Origin: Selenomonas ruminantium AC2024
GTDB lineage: Bacteria; Bacillota; Negativicutes; Selenomonadales; Selenomonadaceae
DNA length: 64,000 bases
Assembly: GCF_000687995.1 (NCBI RefSeq)
Contig: NZ_JIAC01000001.1
Location: 620,001-684,000 of the forward strand
Reading direction: 5' to 3'
Below the pieces are notes generated by a model, which ran no database searches, had not been told where the DNA came from, and saw nothing but the letters and a program-made list of their open reading frames with translations. The translations under genes and the position numbers were made by a program. Shown piece by piece: positions 25,021 through 33,568 of this stretch; within the stretch, counting starts at the first letter, position 1, and each line of letters opens with the position of its first letter.

Positions 25021-25716
25021 ATGAGCGGGGACAGGGAACAACTGATTCCGGTGCTGAAAAAATCTTCTTTGGCAGCGGGCATGAGTGATGAAGAAGTGGC
25101 GGAACTGTTGGCTTCTGCTCAGGTGCATCTGCGGGAATATCCCAAGGGACAGATTGTCTTTCACGAGGGCGATATGCCCAAATCCCTTTATATCCTGTTG
25201 GCGGGTGAGGTGCATATCCTCAAGGATACCTTCTCTGGACGGCGTATCTTCCTGTCGGAAATCAACGAGCCGGGGGATATGTTCGGGGAAGTCTACGAGG
25301 TGTTGAAGCAGCCCTACGATATGTATGTGGAAACCGTCACGCCTGTACGCTTGCTGGAAATATCCAGTGACTTATTCACCTTGGAAGCAGGCGGCAAGCT
25401 CAGCCGCAGTGCGCTGAAAATCCAGCGCAACCTCATGCGCATCTTTGCCCGCAAGGCCTACTTCATGCACAATAAGATAAAGGTGCTGGCCAGCGGCAGC
25501 TTGCGGGAGAAAATCATCCGTTTCCTGTTCATTGAATTGCAGGGCAAGCGGGAATTGGAACTTACTGGCAGCCGCGAATTTATGGCTGCCTATCTGGCGG
25601 TGACAAGACCTTCCCTGTCACGGGAACTATCCGCCATGCAGAGAGAGGGAATTATCGCGCTGGATGGCAAATGCGTCAAAGTGCTGGATATGGAGCGGTT
25701 TGAGGAATACTTATAA
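25021..25716 (+). CDS. Crp/Fnr-family transcriptional regulator
   Basis: A 231-residue regulator with an N-terminal cyclic-nucleotide-type effector domain (VFHEGDMPKSLYILLAGEVHIL) and a C-terminal winged helix (SREFMAAYLAVTRPSLSRELSAM). There is no cysteine cluster for an oxygen-sensing iron-sulfur centre, so it is not a classical FNR. The recognition helix is RPSLSREL. It is translated as an operon with the flavin reductase-like gene, whose redox state or products it may follow. The effector is unknown. Confidence 0.9.
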   Translation: MSGDREQLIPVLKKSSLAAGMSDEEVAELLASAQVHLREYPKGQIVFHEGDMPKSLYILLAGEVHILKDTFSGRRIFLSEINEPGDMFGEVYEVLKQPYDMYVETVTPVRLLEISSDLFTLEAGGKLSRSALKIQRNLMRIFARKAYFMHNKIKVLASGSLREKIIRFLFIELQGKRELELTGSREFMAAYLAVTRPSLSRELSAMQREGIIALDGKCVKVLDMERFEEYL

Positions 25717-25727
25717 AATTGCATACC

Positions 25728-25760
25728 AAAAAGGACATGCTGTGGGGGCATGTCCTTTTT
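25728..25760. terminator. Bidirectional intrinsic terminator
   Basis: Perfect 13-bp stem (25728-25740 with 25748-25760), A-rich and T-rich flanks, after the Crp/Fnr gene and before the convergent small exported protein. Confidence 0.9.
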
Positions 25761-25837
25761 AGTAGAGAATTAGAGAATTTAGGAATCGAATGTATGTGTA
25801 ATCCTTCGTGGGGAAGAATTAGCTACGGGGATGCCAA

Positions 25838-26083
25838 TCAGGTGTTCTTGGCAATAACGGCACCAACTACTGCGCCCAAAATAGCGGCGGTGTTGCGCTC
25901 ACCCTCGGAATATTTCTTGGGGTGTTCGTTGTGGTGTCTGTGTGCAAGTTCCTGTACTTCGTAGTTTTGTCCATGATGAAAGGGACTTGCTTCTGCAGCG
26001 CTTACCGTAAGTCCGCCAATCCCCAGGCTCATAACTCCGACAAGGGCGATAGCAGTCATTTTAACATTCTTGGTGTTAAGCAT
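25838..26083 (-). CDS. Small exported protein of unknown function
   Basis: An 81-residue protein with a signal peptide (about 1-27, likely cleaved after TVSAAEA), a His-rich charged middle (HRHHNEHPKK) and a C-terminal glycine-zipper-like helix (AAILGAVVGAVIA). It may be periplasmic with membrane association. ATG 26083 is chosen because AAGGAGAG lies nine bases upstream; an earlier ATG would add an unlikely N-terminus. No homologous family was recognised. Confidence 0.65.
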   Translation of the reverse strand: MLNTKNVKMTAIALVGVMSLGIGGLTVSAAEASPFHHGQNYEVQELAHRHHNEHPKKYSEGERNTAAILGAVVGAVIAKNT

Positions 26084-26294
26084 CTTGTATCTCTCCTTTG
26101 CTGTCAAACTAAGTTTTGTTAACTCCTGACTACATTGGTCATTATAGAAGGCGAACATTAAAATACAAGAAGAAGGGGATTAAATTTCCATTAAAAATTT
26201 TTCATTGTCAACTTTTTCGGGTGATTTTTTGCCCTGCAAGGCATGGTTTTTAGTGTTATAATTAGAAGGTATGTTTTATTTTTGGAGGACGGAA

Positions 26295-27392
26295 ATGTTA
26301 GCGGCAGAAGAATATAAGGATATAGAGGAAAAAATTCAGCGGGGAGAGCGGCTCACCCGTGAGGACGGCCTGCGCCTGTTCCATTGTCACGACCTGGCCT
26401 GGCTGGGGGCTATGGCGGACATGGTACGGAAGCGGAAATGCGGGGATATCGTCTACTATAACGTAAACTGTCACGTAAATCTGACCAATATCTGTACATC
26501 CCATTGCAAGTTCTGCGCTTTTGGCCGGGACTGCAACGAAAAGGGCGCCTATGAAATGACAAAGGAGCAGGCTCTGGCTTTGGTGGCAGATGCCATGCAG
26601 GACCCGAACCTTGCCGGGCTCCATGTGGTCAGCGGGCTGCATCCTACTTGGACTTTCGAGCATTATCTGGGAATTGTCAAAGCCATCCATGAAGCCTATC
26701 CACAGCTTTATATGAAGGGCTTTACCGGCGTGGAAATCACCCACTTTGCGGAAATTTCCGGCTTGTCTGTGGAAGAAGTGCTGATTCGCCTGCGCGACGA
26801 AGGTGGCCTGCAGGCCATTGCGGGCGGTGGTGCAGAAATCCTCTCCGACCGGGTGCGGGATGAACTCTGCCCCAACAAGGCTACGGCGGAAGAGTGGCTC
26901 GAAGTGGCAAGGACGGCTCACAAGCTGGGCATCAAGTCCAATGCCAGCATGCTCTATGGCCATATTGAAACCTTGGAGGAACGTGTGGACCATCTGCTGC
27001 GCCTGCGGGATTTGCAGGACGAAACCGGCGGTTTCCAGACCTTTATCTGCTTCCCGTTCCTGCCGAAGAATACAGAGCTTGGGGAAAGCATCAAGCAGAC
27101 CAGCGTCTGGGATGATTTGCGTACCATGGCGATTTCCCGCCTGATGCTCGATAATTTCACGAACATCAAGGCCTACTGGGTCATGCTCACGGTGCCCGTG
27201 GCGCAGGTGGCGCTGGGCTTTGGGGCCAACGATATTGACGGCACGGTGCACAAGGAAACGATTCTCCATGATGCCGGGGCCACCAGTCCCACGGCGCTTT
27301 CGGAAGATAATATCATCCGTATTATTCGGGAGGCCGGTCGGATTCCGGCGGCCTGCGACTGCAATTTCAACATCCTGCGGACGTTTGATTAA
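26295..27392 (+). CDS. mqnE: Radical SAM aminofutalosine synthase MqnE, copy 1
   Basis: A 365-residue radical SAM enzyme of the futalosine menaquinone pathway. The cluster-binding motif is CTSHCKFCAF (CxxxCxxC); IAGGGAEILSDRVRDELCPNKATAEEW and NASMLYGHIETLEERVDHL are family signatures. MqnE joins the adenosyl radical to the carboxyvinyloxy-benzoate substrate. ATG 26295 has GGAGG seven bases upstream; an ATG at 26271 does not. A paralogue follows nine bases downstream. One of the two may have a different role. Confidence 0.88.
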   Translation: MLAAEEYKDIEEKIQRGERLTREDGLRLFHCHDLAWLGAMADMVRKRKCGDIVYYNVNCHVNLTNICTSHCKFCAFGRDCNEKGAYEMTKEQALALVADAMQDPNLAGLHVVSGLHPTWTFEHYLGIVKAIHEAYPQLYMKGFTGVEITHFAEISGLSVEEVLIRLRDEGGLQAIAGGGAEILSDRVRDELCPNKATAEEWLEVARTAHKLGIKSNASMLYGHIETLEERVDHLLRLRDLQDETGGFQTFICFPFLPKNTELGESIKQTSVWDDLRTMAISRLMLDNFTNIKAYWVMLTVPVAQVALGFGANDIDGTVHKETILHDAGATSPTALSEDNIIRIIREAGRIPAACDCNFNILRTFD

Positions 27393-27401
27393 GGAGGAGC
27401 T

Positions 27402-28487
27402 ATGGACAACATGCAACGCGCACGGGCAAAGGCGGAAGCTGGGGAACGGCTGACTCTGGCAGATGCGCTGGCCCTCTACGAAGACAATGACCTGCTCTTT
27501 CTGGCTAAATGCGCCCGCCGCATGAAGGAAGCCAAAAGCGGCAAAAAGGTCTTTTATACCGTAAACCGTCATATCAATCTGACCAATATCTGCAGTGCCA
27601 ACTGCCCGCTCTGTGCCTTTCAGGTAAAGGATGGGGATAAGCGCGGCTTTGTACTGGAAACAGATGATGTGGCTAAGATTTTGGACAGTGCCAAAGAACT
27701 CAAAAATCTTTCGGAAATTCATATCGTCAGCGCCCTGCATCCCGATAAGGATTTTGACTACTACAAGAATATCGTAAGGCAAGTGCGGGCGGCACTGCCA
27801 GAAGCGGATGTCAAGGCGTTCACGCCCGTGGAAATCGTAAACTTTGCCAAAATCAGCGGTAAGAGCATTTTAGAAGTGCTGACCGAACTTAAAGAAGCAG
27901 GTCTGGACAGTCTGCCGGGCGGCGGTGCAGAAATTCTTTCGGACAGGGTGCGGGAGATTATCTGCCCCAAGAAAGCCACCACGAATGAATGGCTGGAAGT
28001 TATGCGCACGGCGCATAAGCTCGGCATTCGCACCAATGCTTCCATCATGTATGGCCATGTGGAAACGATTGAGGAACGTCTGCAGCATCTCATTACCCTG
28101 CGGGATTTGCAGGATGAGACACATGGTTTTCAGGCCTTTATGTTGTTCCCCTTCCATCCGGAGCATACGGAACTGGGCGAGGAGCGCGGCCTCAAGCGCG
28201 TGGGCTCCTGGGAAGATATGAAGATGTTGGCGCTGTCCCGTCTTATCTTGGATAACTTCGACCATATTAAGGCTTTCTGGATTATGCTGACCATGCCGAT
28301 TGCTCAACTGGCCTTGGGCTTTGGAGCGGATGATTTGGATGGCACCATTGGTGAGGAAAAAATCATTCATGCCGCCGGCGCTAAGACTAACACGGGCATT
28401 ACCCGCACGGATTTGGAGAAATTTATCCGTGAGACGGGGTATGAACCGGTACAGCGGGATACTTTTTATCGGGAGGTGCAGGAATGA
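27402..28487 (+). CDS. MqnE-like radical SAM protein, copy 2
   Basis: A 361-residue paralogue of the preceding gene with the same motif layout: CSANCPLCAF for the cluster, LPGGGAEILSDRVREIICPKKATTNEW and NASIMYGHVETIEERLQHL. It matches MqnE at least as well as copy 1 (the ICPKK form is the common one). AAGGAGG precedes ATG 27402. It overlaps mqnC by four bases. Two adjacent MqnE-type genes are unusual; which carries the pathway step, or whether they act as partners, cannot be told. Confidence 0.82.
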   Translation: MDNMQRARAKAEAGERLTLADALALYEDNDLLFLAKCARRMKEAKSGKKVFYTVNRHINLTNICSANCPLCAFQVKDGDKRGFVLETDDVAKILDSAKELKNLSEIHIVSALHPDKDFDYYKNIVRQVRAALPEADVKAFTPVEIVNFAKISGKSILEVLTELKEAGLDSLPGGGAEILSDRVREIICPKKATTNEWLEVMRTAHKLGIRTNASIMYGHVETIEERLQHLITLRDLQDETHGFQAFMLFPFHPEHTELGEERGLKRVGSWEDMKMLALSRLILDNFDHIKAFWIMLTMPIAQLALGFGADDLDGTIGEEKIIHAAGAKTNTGITRTDLEKFIRETGYEPVQRDTFYREVQE

Positions 28488-29512
28488 TGCGGCTTAGTGA
28501 AGAAAAAGGTATTGACCTGCTGAAAAACGGCGACCCCATTGAACTTGGTATACAGGCGGATAATGCACGAAGAAAGCTCTTTGATGATACCGTAACTTTC
28601 ATCGTGGACAGGAACATCAACTATACCAACGTCTGCAAGAATGAGTGCAAATTCTGCGCCTTCTTCCGCCGCAAGGAGTCCAAGGACGCTTATCTGTTGA
28701 GCAATGAGGAAATTCTGGCCAAAGTTGCGGAAACCGTAGCGGCAGGCGGTACGCAGGTCATGATTCAGGGCGGGCTTTATCCGGACTTAGGACTTGACTA
28801 TTACGAAACGATGCTGCGCAGTATCAAGGAGAAATTTCCGCAGATTACCATTCATTCCTTTACGGCCACGGAAATCCAGTATTTTGCCCAGCAGGCAGGG
28901 CTTTCGATTCTCGATACGCTGAAGCGTCTGCAGGAAGCGGGACTTGACAGCCTGCCCGGCGGCGGGGCGGAAATCCTTGTGGACGAAGTGCGCAAACGGG
29001 TCAGCCCCAAGAAAATCATGACGGATGATTGGCTGCATGTGATGGAGTGTGCCCATAGCATTGGCATGGAGAGCACGGCCACCATGGTTATCGGCTTTGG
29101 TGAAACCATGGCACAGCGCATTGAGCATATGGAAAAAATCCGCCGCCTGCAGGATAAGACCGGCGGTTTCCGCGCCTTTATCACTTGGACCTTCCAGCCA
29201 GGTAATACGGAACTAGGCGGCGAAAAGACCAGCGGCTGGGATTATATGAAGACCCTGGCCGTGACTCGCCTCTATATGGACAATATCAAACATATACAAG
29301 GCTCCTGGGTCACGCAGGGCGAACGTATCGGCCAGTTGACATTGGGCTTTGGCGCCGATGACCTCGGCAGTATTATGCTAGAAGAAAATGTCGTGCGGGC
29401 CGCCGGCACGCAGTATGAAATGTCCATCAATAAGATGACGGAACTGATTCGCGGCGCAGGCAAACAGCCTGCCCAGCGTGATACTGAATATAACATTATT
29501 AAACGATACTAA
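28484..29512 (+). CDS. mqnC: Dehypoxanthine futalosine cyclase MqnC
   Basis: A 342-residue radical SAM cyclase that turns dehypoxanthine futalosine into cyclic dehypoxanthine futalosine. The cluster motif is CKNECKFCAFFRR; then MIQGGLYPDLGLDYYE and LPGGGAEILVDEVRKRVSPKK match MqnC rather than MqnE. It overlaps the gene upstream by four bases. A repeat element separates it from the phosphorylase gene. mqnA and mqnD are not in this window. Confidence 0.9.
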   Translation: MMRLSEEKGIDLLKNGDPIELGIQADNARRKLFDDTVTFIVDRNINYTNVCKNECKFCAFFRRKESKDAYLLSNEEILAKVAETVAAGGTQVMIQGGLYPDLGLDYYETMLRSIKEKFPQITIHSFTATEIQYFAQQAGLSILDTLKRLQEAGLDSLPGGGAEILVDEVRKRVSPKKIMTDDWLHVMECAHSIGMESTATMVIGFGETMAQRIEHMEKIRRLQDKTGGFRAFITWTFQPGNTELGGEKTSGWDYMKTLAVTRLYMDNIKHIQGSWVTQGERIGQLTLGFGADDLGSIMLEENVVRAAGTQYEMSINKMTELIRGAGKQPAQRDTEYNIIKRY

Positions 29513-29513
29513 A

Positions 29514-29637
29514 GCCTTCCCCTTTGGGGAAGGGGGACCGCGAAGCGGTGGATGAGGTTTATGTATGTCCTGCCAATGCACCTCATCCGCCTCGCTTTTG
29601 CTCGGCACCTTCCCCAGAGGGGAAGGCAAAAGGAGTT
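29514..29637. repeat. Inverted pair of REP-like units
   Basis: Two copies of a unit beginning GCCTTCCCCTnTGGGGAAGG, then a small GC hairpin and GGATGAGGT, arranged tail to tail, giving an element of 124 bases with inverted ends. A third, single unit is at 33490-33534. The pattern matches the short palindromic repeats common between genes of Firmicutes. Confidence 0.85.
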
Positions 29638-29643
29638 ACGATT

Positions 29644-30495
29644 ATGAATGACAATAAAATCCCCGCAGCAGCCTACGCTGTAGTCGGTGGCTCGGGTACA
29701 TTATCCAGCAATTTCCCGGCCAACGTGACCGATAAAGATGTAGAAATTCTGGCCGATAACCTGCGCTTTAATACGCCCTATGGCGAAAGTCCCGCTATGC
29801 GCCTGTTTCGTGTGGGCGAAAAGCGGGTGCTCACTGTCAAGATGCACGGCTGGCGCAGTGGTGTAACCCGCGCGGATGCTTCACGGCAGGTATTCTGGGT
29901 TTTTCGCGAAGCTGGCGTTAAACGCATTATCTCTGAAGGTGGTGTAGGCACCGTCAACAAACTGCTCGACTTGCGGGACTTTATTATCCCCGACGATTAC
30001 CTCGACCTGTCGGTGCGCAAGGATGTAATGCTCGATGGCCGCTATCTGCTTGTGATGCGTGATGCCCTGTGCCCGGAAATGCGGCAGGCTTTGATTGCGG
30101 CCACCAAGAAGCGTTTTGACGGCCGAGTATTTATCCGCGGTACCTATGCGGTAACCGATGGCCGCCATTTTGAAAGTCCGGCCGAAGTGGCTATGATGAA
30201 TGGCCATGCGGATATCGTGGGCCAGAGCATCTGTCCCGAAGTTTATCTCGCGCGGGAAATCGGTGCCTGCTATGCAGGGCTGTACTTCACGGTGAACTAC
30301 GGCGAGGGGATTAAGGAAAAATGGTCCCATCAGGATATGGCGGATATCTTCTACGATGATGCGCCGATGATTGGACAGATTATCCTTGAAACCATCCGCA
30401 ATGTGGATGCAGACGATAGAAAGTGCGAATGTCTGTCCCTGCGCAAGGAAACCTTGCTCAAGGATGTATATAACGAAGTGTCAGCCAAAGGTTAA
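29644..30495 (+). CDS. MTA/purine-nucleoside phosphorylase-family protein in the menaquinone cluster
   Basis: A 283-residue protein of the MTAP-type nucleoside phosphorylase fold: AYAVVGGSGTL at the start, FWVFREAGVKRIISEGGVGTVNKLLD, and a phosphate/base site region FIRGTYAVTDGRHFESPAEVAMM. In the futalosine pathway the adenine of aminofutalosine is removed by a nucleosidase (MqnB/MTAN); here a phosphorylase-family enzyme sits in that place, so it may take that step or recycle 5'-methylthioadenosine or 5'-deoxyadenosine. The position after mqnC suggests it serves the pathway, but this is inference. Confidence 0.78.
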   Translation: MNDNKIPAAAYAVVGGSGTLSSNFPANVTDKDVEILADNLRFNTPYGESPAMRLFRVGEKRVLTVKMHGWRSGVTRADASRQVFWVFREAGVKRIISEGGVGTVNKLLDLRDFIIPDDYLDLSVRKDVMLDGRYLLVMRDALCPEMRQALIAATKKRFDGRVFIRGTYAVTDGRHFESPAEVAMMNGHADIVGQSICPEVYLAREIGACYAGLYFTVNYGEGIKEKWSHQDMADIFYDDAPMIGQIILETIRNVDADDRKCECLSLRKETLLKDVYNEVSAKG

Positions 30496-30525
30496 CGGCG
30501 GATAGCACCCGGGAGGTGACTCGTT

Positions 30526-31449
30526 TTGACAGCGGAGGAAATGAGGAATTTTTTCGGTGGACAGGGCTTGCGGCCTGAGCTTTTGGCGCAGGCTGCGGCC
30601 TTTCGCGAGGCCAATCCCTGGCAGGGAAAACGGGAGGTAAATGCGCCCCGCTTTCCCTACTTTGGCACAGAAATTTTAACAGCGGCATTGACGGCTCTGT
30701 TGGCGGGGGCAAACCTCCTGCTGGCAGGGCCTAAAGCCACAGGTAAAAATATTCTGGCGGAGAATCTGGCGCTGCTCTTGGGGCGGCCACTTTGGAATGT
30801 GTCCTTTCATATTGATGTGGATGCCTCCTATCTGATTGGCATGGACACCTTCAAAGGCGGCGAAGTCTGCTTCCGGCCCGGCCCTGTCCATGACTGCGTG
30901 ACGGCGGGCGGCATCTGCGTTCTCGATGAAATCAATATGGCCCGCAACGAGGCCTTGGCGGTGCTTCATTCGCTGCTCGACCATCGGCGCCAATTGGAGG
31001 TGCCGGGCTATGACCGCTTAAAACTTCATCCTGCCACCCGCTTTATCGCCACCATGAACTATGGCTACAGCGGCACAAGGGAACTGAATGAGGCGCTGCT
31101 ATCTCGCTTTGTGGTCATTCATATGCCTGTGCCCGGCGAAAGCGAACTTACCTCCCTGCTAAAATACGAATTCCCGGATTTGCGGGAAAATGCTGTCCGC
31201 ACAATGGCAGCTTTGTTCCTCGACCTGCGGCAGAAATACGAAGCCCGGGAAATCTCTGGCCGGGCGCTGGACTTGCGGGGATTATTGGAAGCTTTGCGCC
31301 TTATTAAGCTGGGCCTTACGGCGGGGCAGGCTTTTTCTATGGGGCTCACGGGCAAATGTTTTGATTTGCAGGAGCGGACGCTGGTTGAGGACATTATCGC
31401 CCTGCGCCTGCCGGCGGACTGGGGCAGGGATGAAATCTTTGCGGGGTAA
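30526..31449 (+). CDS. MoxR-family AAA+ ATPase
   Basis: A 307-residue AAA+ ATPase of the MoxR/NorQ type. Walker A reads GPKATGKN, with asparagine in place of the usual serine or threonine; Walker B is ICVLDEINMAR, and sensor 1 is FIATMNYG. Start at TTG 30526, behind GGGAGGTGA; an ATG at 30541 is too close to its own purine run. It is followed by a VWA-domain protein, the usual partner. Such pairs load metals or activate enzyme complexes. Confidence 0.85.
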   Translation: MTAEEMRNFFGGQGLRPELLAQAAAFREANPWQGKREVNAPRFPYFGTEILTAALTALLAGANLLLAGPKATGKNILAENLALLLGRPLWNVSFHIDVDASYLIGMDTFKGGEVCFRPGPVHDCVTAGGICVLDEINMARNEALAVLHSLLDHRRQLEVPGYDRLKLHPATRFIATMNYGYSGTRELNEALLSRFVVIHMPVPGESELTSLLKYEFPDLRENAVRTMAALFLDLRQKYEAREISGRALDLRGLLEALRLIKLGLTAGQAFSMGLTGKCFDLQERTLVEDIIALRLPADWGRDEIFAG

Positions 31450-31455
31450 ATTGAC

Positions 31456-33147
31456 ATGTCAAAGGAAAATCTCCATGCCCAGCGGCAGAAGCGGGCACTT
31501 AATATTGTCTGGACGGCGGCGGGGCGCTATGACTTTCGCCCGGCCTTTTTGTCCTTTTACGCAGACGGTGAACCGGATTTATACCTCAATTCCATTGTGG
31601 GGCTGGTTCACCGTCATTATGATGCAGAAAAACTGACCGCTTACCTGCAAAACACGCTGGATAAATCTTTGTTGGGAGAGCTCTTTGCGGAACTCTTTTG
31701 GCTGGGACTGGAAGTGGCGGCCTATGAAAAGGAACTGCCTGCCCGCCCTGTTTTGGCAAGTTTACGCCGTCAGCATGCGGCGCGGTTCCTGCGGGAGGAT
31801 GTGGATGTGTCTTTTCAACAGCTTATGATGCGGCAGGAACTGGCCCATAATCTCAAATGCGCCCGCTGTCGGGAAATTTTGGGCGGGAAGCCGGAAATCA
31901 TAAATCCCTGGGACAGGAAACTCTATAAAGCCCTGCAGTTTACAGGGCAAATGAGCACCGATGAAATCATTGCCGCCATGGAGGGGATTATCAAGCACTT
32001 CTTTCGTTTTCATTGGTACGGTGCCCCGCGCAAAGCCCTGCACTTTTCCTTATCGCCAAGGCTTAAGGCCCTTCTGCATAGAATTCTGCCCCTGCATAGC
32101 CGCTATGGGGAGAATTTTGCGGCGGGCATGCTGCTGCCTGCTGCAGGTGAGGCCGATTGCGGAGAGAAATCCTTTTGGCCGGGGGGGAAGGTGGGCAGAA
32201 AGTCAGAGGCGGAACTTAGCCGCCTTTACGGCGAGCCGTTGTTCAGTCAGGAACGGTTAAGCGGGATAGAAGGAAACCTTTGCCGGGGCATACATCGCCA
32301 TGCCCAGCTTTGGTTTACCAGAGAAGCGGGGAAACAGCAAAGCGAGAATTGGGATTTTTTTCAGCAGCAACAGATATGGTTCCGTACGGAAATGCGGGAA
32401 CTTACCCGCCGTCTGCAAAATGCTTTGCTCGTACACCGTCAGCCCCTGGAACTGCCGGCCCGCAGCGGGCGGCTGGCGCCCGGCCGGGTATGGCGGGGCG
32501 TGAAATTGCAGGACAGCCGGGTTTTTACGGCGATGGAGAAGGCCAGCTATGCTGATTTTTCCGTGATGCTGCTGTTGGATGCTTCGGACTCCCGGCAGGG
32601 GCGTCAGATGATGATTGCCACGCAGGCATATCTGTTGGCCGAGGCCTTGGGACAGGCGGGAATCCGATTGGCAGCGGCCTCGTTTTTCAGTCAAGGCGGT
32701 TGCACAATTCTGCGCCTGCTAAAAGGCTTTGACGACAGTTCAAGTCAGGGAATCTTTGCTTACAAGGCGCAGGGCTGGAATCGGGACGGGCTGGCCCTGC
32801 GGGCGGTGCCGGAACTTTGGGGAGAGATAACCGGCAGGAAATTGCTCTTTATCCTGACCGATGCCGACCCTAGCGATGAGGAGCCTATTCCAGCCGAGGG
32901 CCTTGGCACCGGCAAAATTTACGGCGGCCTTCCGGCAAGGGAAGATGCAGCCCAAGGTGTTAAGTATCTGAAGGTGCAGGGCTTTGCCGTGATGGCGCTG
33001 ATAAACAGCGTGATTTCTGCGGAGCTGGTGACGGAGGCAGCAGGCAAAATCTATGGCTCCAGCTATATTCATTTGCAGGATTTATCGCATATGGCCAGCA
33101 AAGTAGGGGATATGCTGGAAAAGGAAATTTTTTCGCATAGCGGTTGA
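31456..33147 (+). CDS. VWA-domain protein, MoxR partner (NorD/CoxE-like)
   Basis: A 563-residue protein with a C-terminal von Willebrand A domain (about 365-560). The metal-ion-dependent adhesion site is DASDS (in VMLLLDASDSRQGR). The N-terminal half is helical and unrecognised; it holds a Cys pair (CARC) around residue 133. Six bases separate it from the MoxR gene, and its own ribosome site is weak, so translation is coupled. The pair may mature an enzyme made elsewhere; which one cannot be told. The stop overlaps the promoter of the next leader. Confidence 0.8.
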   Translation: MSKENLHAQRQKRALNIVWTAAGRYDFRPAFLSFYADGEPDLYLNSIVGLVHRHYDAEKLTAYLQNTLDKSLLGELFAELFWLGLEVAAYEKELPARPVLASLRRQHAARFLREDVDVSFQQLMMRQELAHNLKCARCREILGGKPEIINPWDRKLYKALQFTGQMSTDEIIAAMEGIIKHFFRFHWYGAPRKALHFSLSPRLKALLHRILPLHSRYGENFAAGMLLPAAGEADCGEKSFWPGGKVGRKSEAELSRLYGEPLFSQERLSGIEGNLCRGIHRHAQLWFTREAGKQQSENWDFFQQQQIWFRTEMRELTRRLQNALLVHRQPLELPARSGRLAPGRVWRGVKLQDSRVFTAMEKASYADFSVMLLLDASDSRQGRQMMIATQAYLLAEALGQAGIRLAAASFFSQGGCTILRLLKGFDDSSSQGIFAYKAQGWNRDGLALRAVPELWGEITGRKLLFILTDADPSDEEPIPAEGLGTGKIYGGLPAREDAAQGVKYLKVQGFAVMALINSVISAELVTEAAGKIYGSSYIHLQDLSHMASKVGDMLEKEIFSHSG

Positions 33148-33172
33148 CAACTTTACAATCCGGTGCTAAGAT
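33144..33172 (+). promoter_or_regulatory. Promoter of the T-box transcript
   Basis: TTGACA (33144-33149), 17-base spacer, TAAGAT (33167-33172) with extended TG: near consensus. The -35 overlaps the stop codon of the VWA gene. Confidence 0.85.
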
Positions 33173-33210
33173 AATAAACGTGTTCAAGAAAACAATAATC
33201 CACAATACAG

Positions 33211-33485
33211 ATACAGTCGATGAGAGGAAAGAGTACATTTCCCAGCAGACTTCCAGCGAATCGGGTATGGTGTAAGCCGATAGTCCAGCAGAAATGGAAA
33301 ATCATCCTTGAGATATGGTGCTGAACGCATTTGACATGTCAAATGCAGTAGGCGGCCACGGGGGCTTCCCGTTACAGAAGTCGCGTATGCTGGTACGTAG
33401 TAGAGTGCCCTGTCATAGAAATAGGCAGGGAATTTGGGTGGTAACACGGATAATGAGTCCGTCCCTTCGCGGGACGGGCTTTTTC
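33211..33485 (+). promoter_or_regulatory. T-box leader with isoleucine (ATC) specifier
   Basis: A tRNA-sensing leader. Stem I begins near 33211 with AGAGTAC. The specifier loop's 3' strand (GGAAAATCA, 33296-33304) lies between helices ATTTC/GAAAT and GAGGA/TCCTT. Aligned on the known GAAA-codon-A pattern, it presents ATC at 33301-33303, an Ile codon. The T-box core AATTTGGGTGGTAACACGG (33431-33449) has TGGT, which pairs with tRNA ending ACCA, consistent with tRNA-Ile. A perfect 20-base palindrome (33328-33347) forms a mid-leader stem. A terminator (9-bp stem, 33457-33479, then TTTTT) follows. Confidence 0.9.
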
Positions 33486-33489
33486 TATT

Positions 33490-33534
33490 GCCTTCCCCTC
33501 TGGGGAAGGTGGGCGCGAAGCGCTCGGATGAGGT
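33490..33534. repeat. Single REP-like unit
   Basis: One unit (GCCTTCCCCTCTGGGGAAGG, small GC hairpin, GGATGAGGT) between the T-box terminator and the MFS start, matching the pair at 29514-29637. Confidence 0.8.
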
Positions 33535-33568
33535 AAAAAAATTGTTGTTATATTGGGGAGGAATTATT

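Noticed and set aside
24022-25215. Minus-strand frame of about 397 codons across sufU and the flavin reductase-like gene
   Set aside because: It crosses two well supported genes and the DnaA-box region; the translation has no recognisable domain.
26298-27782. Minus-strand frame of about 494 codons over the mqnE copies
   Set aside because: It is a shadow of radical SAM genes with full catalytic motifs on the plus strand.
31451-33343. The palindrome TTGACATGTCAA occurs at 31451-31462 and 33332-33343
   Set aside because: The first is inside the start of a coding gene and the second forms a stem of the T-box; a shared regulator site is not supported by position.
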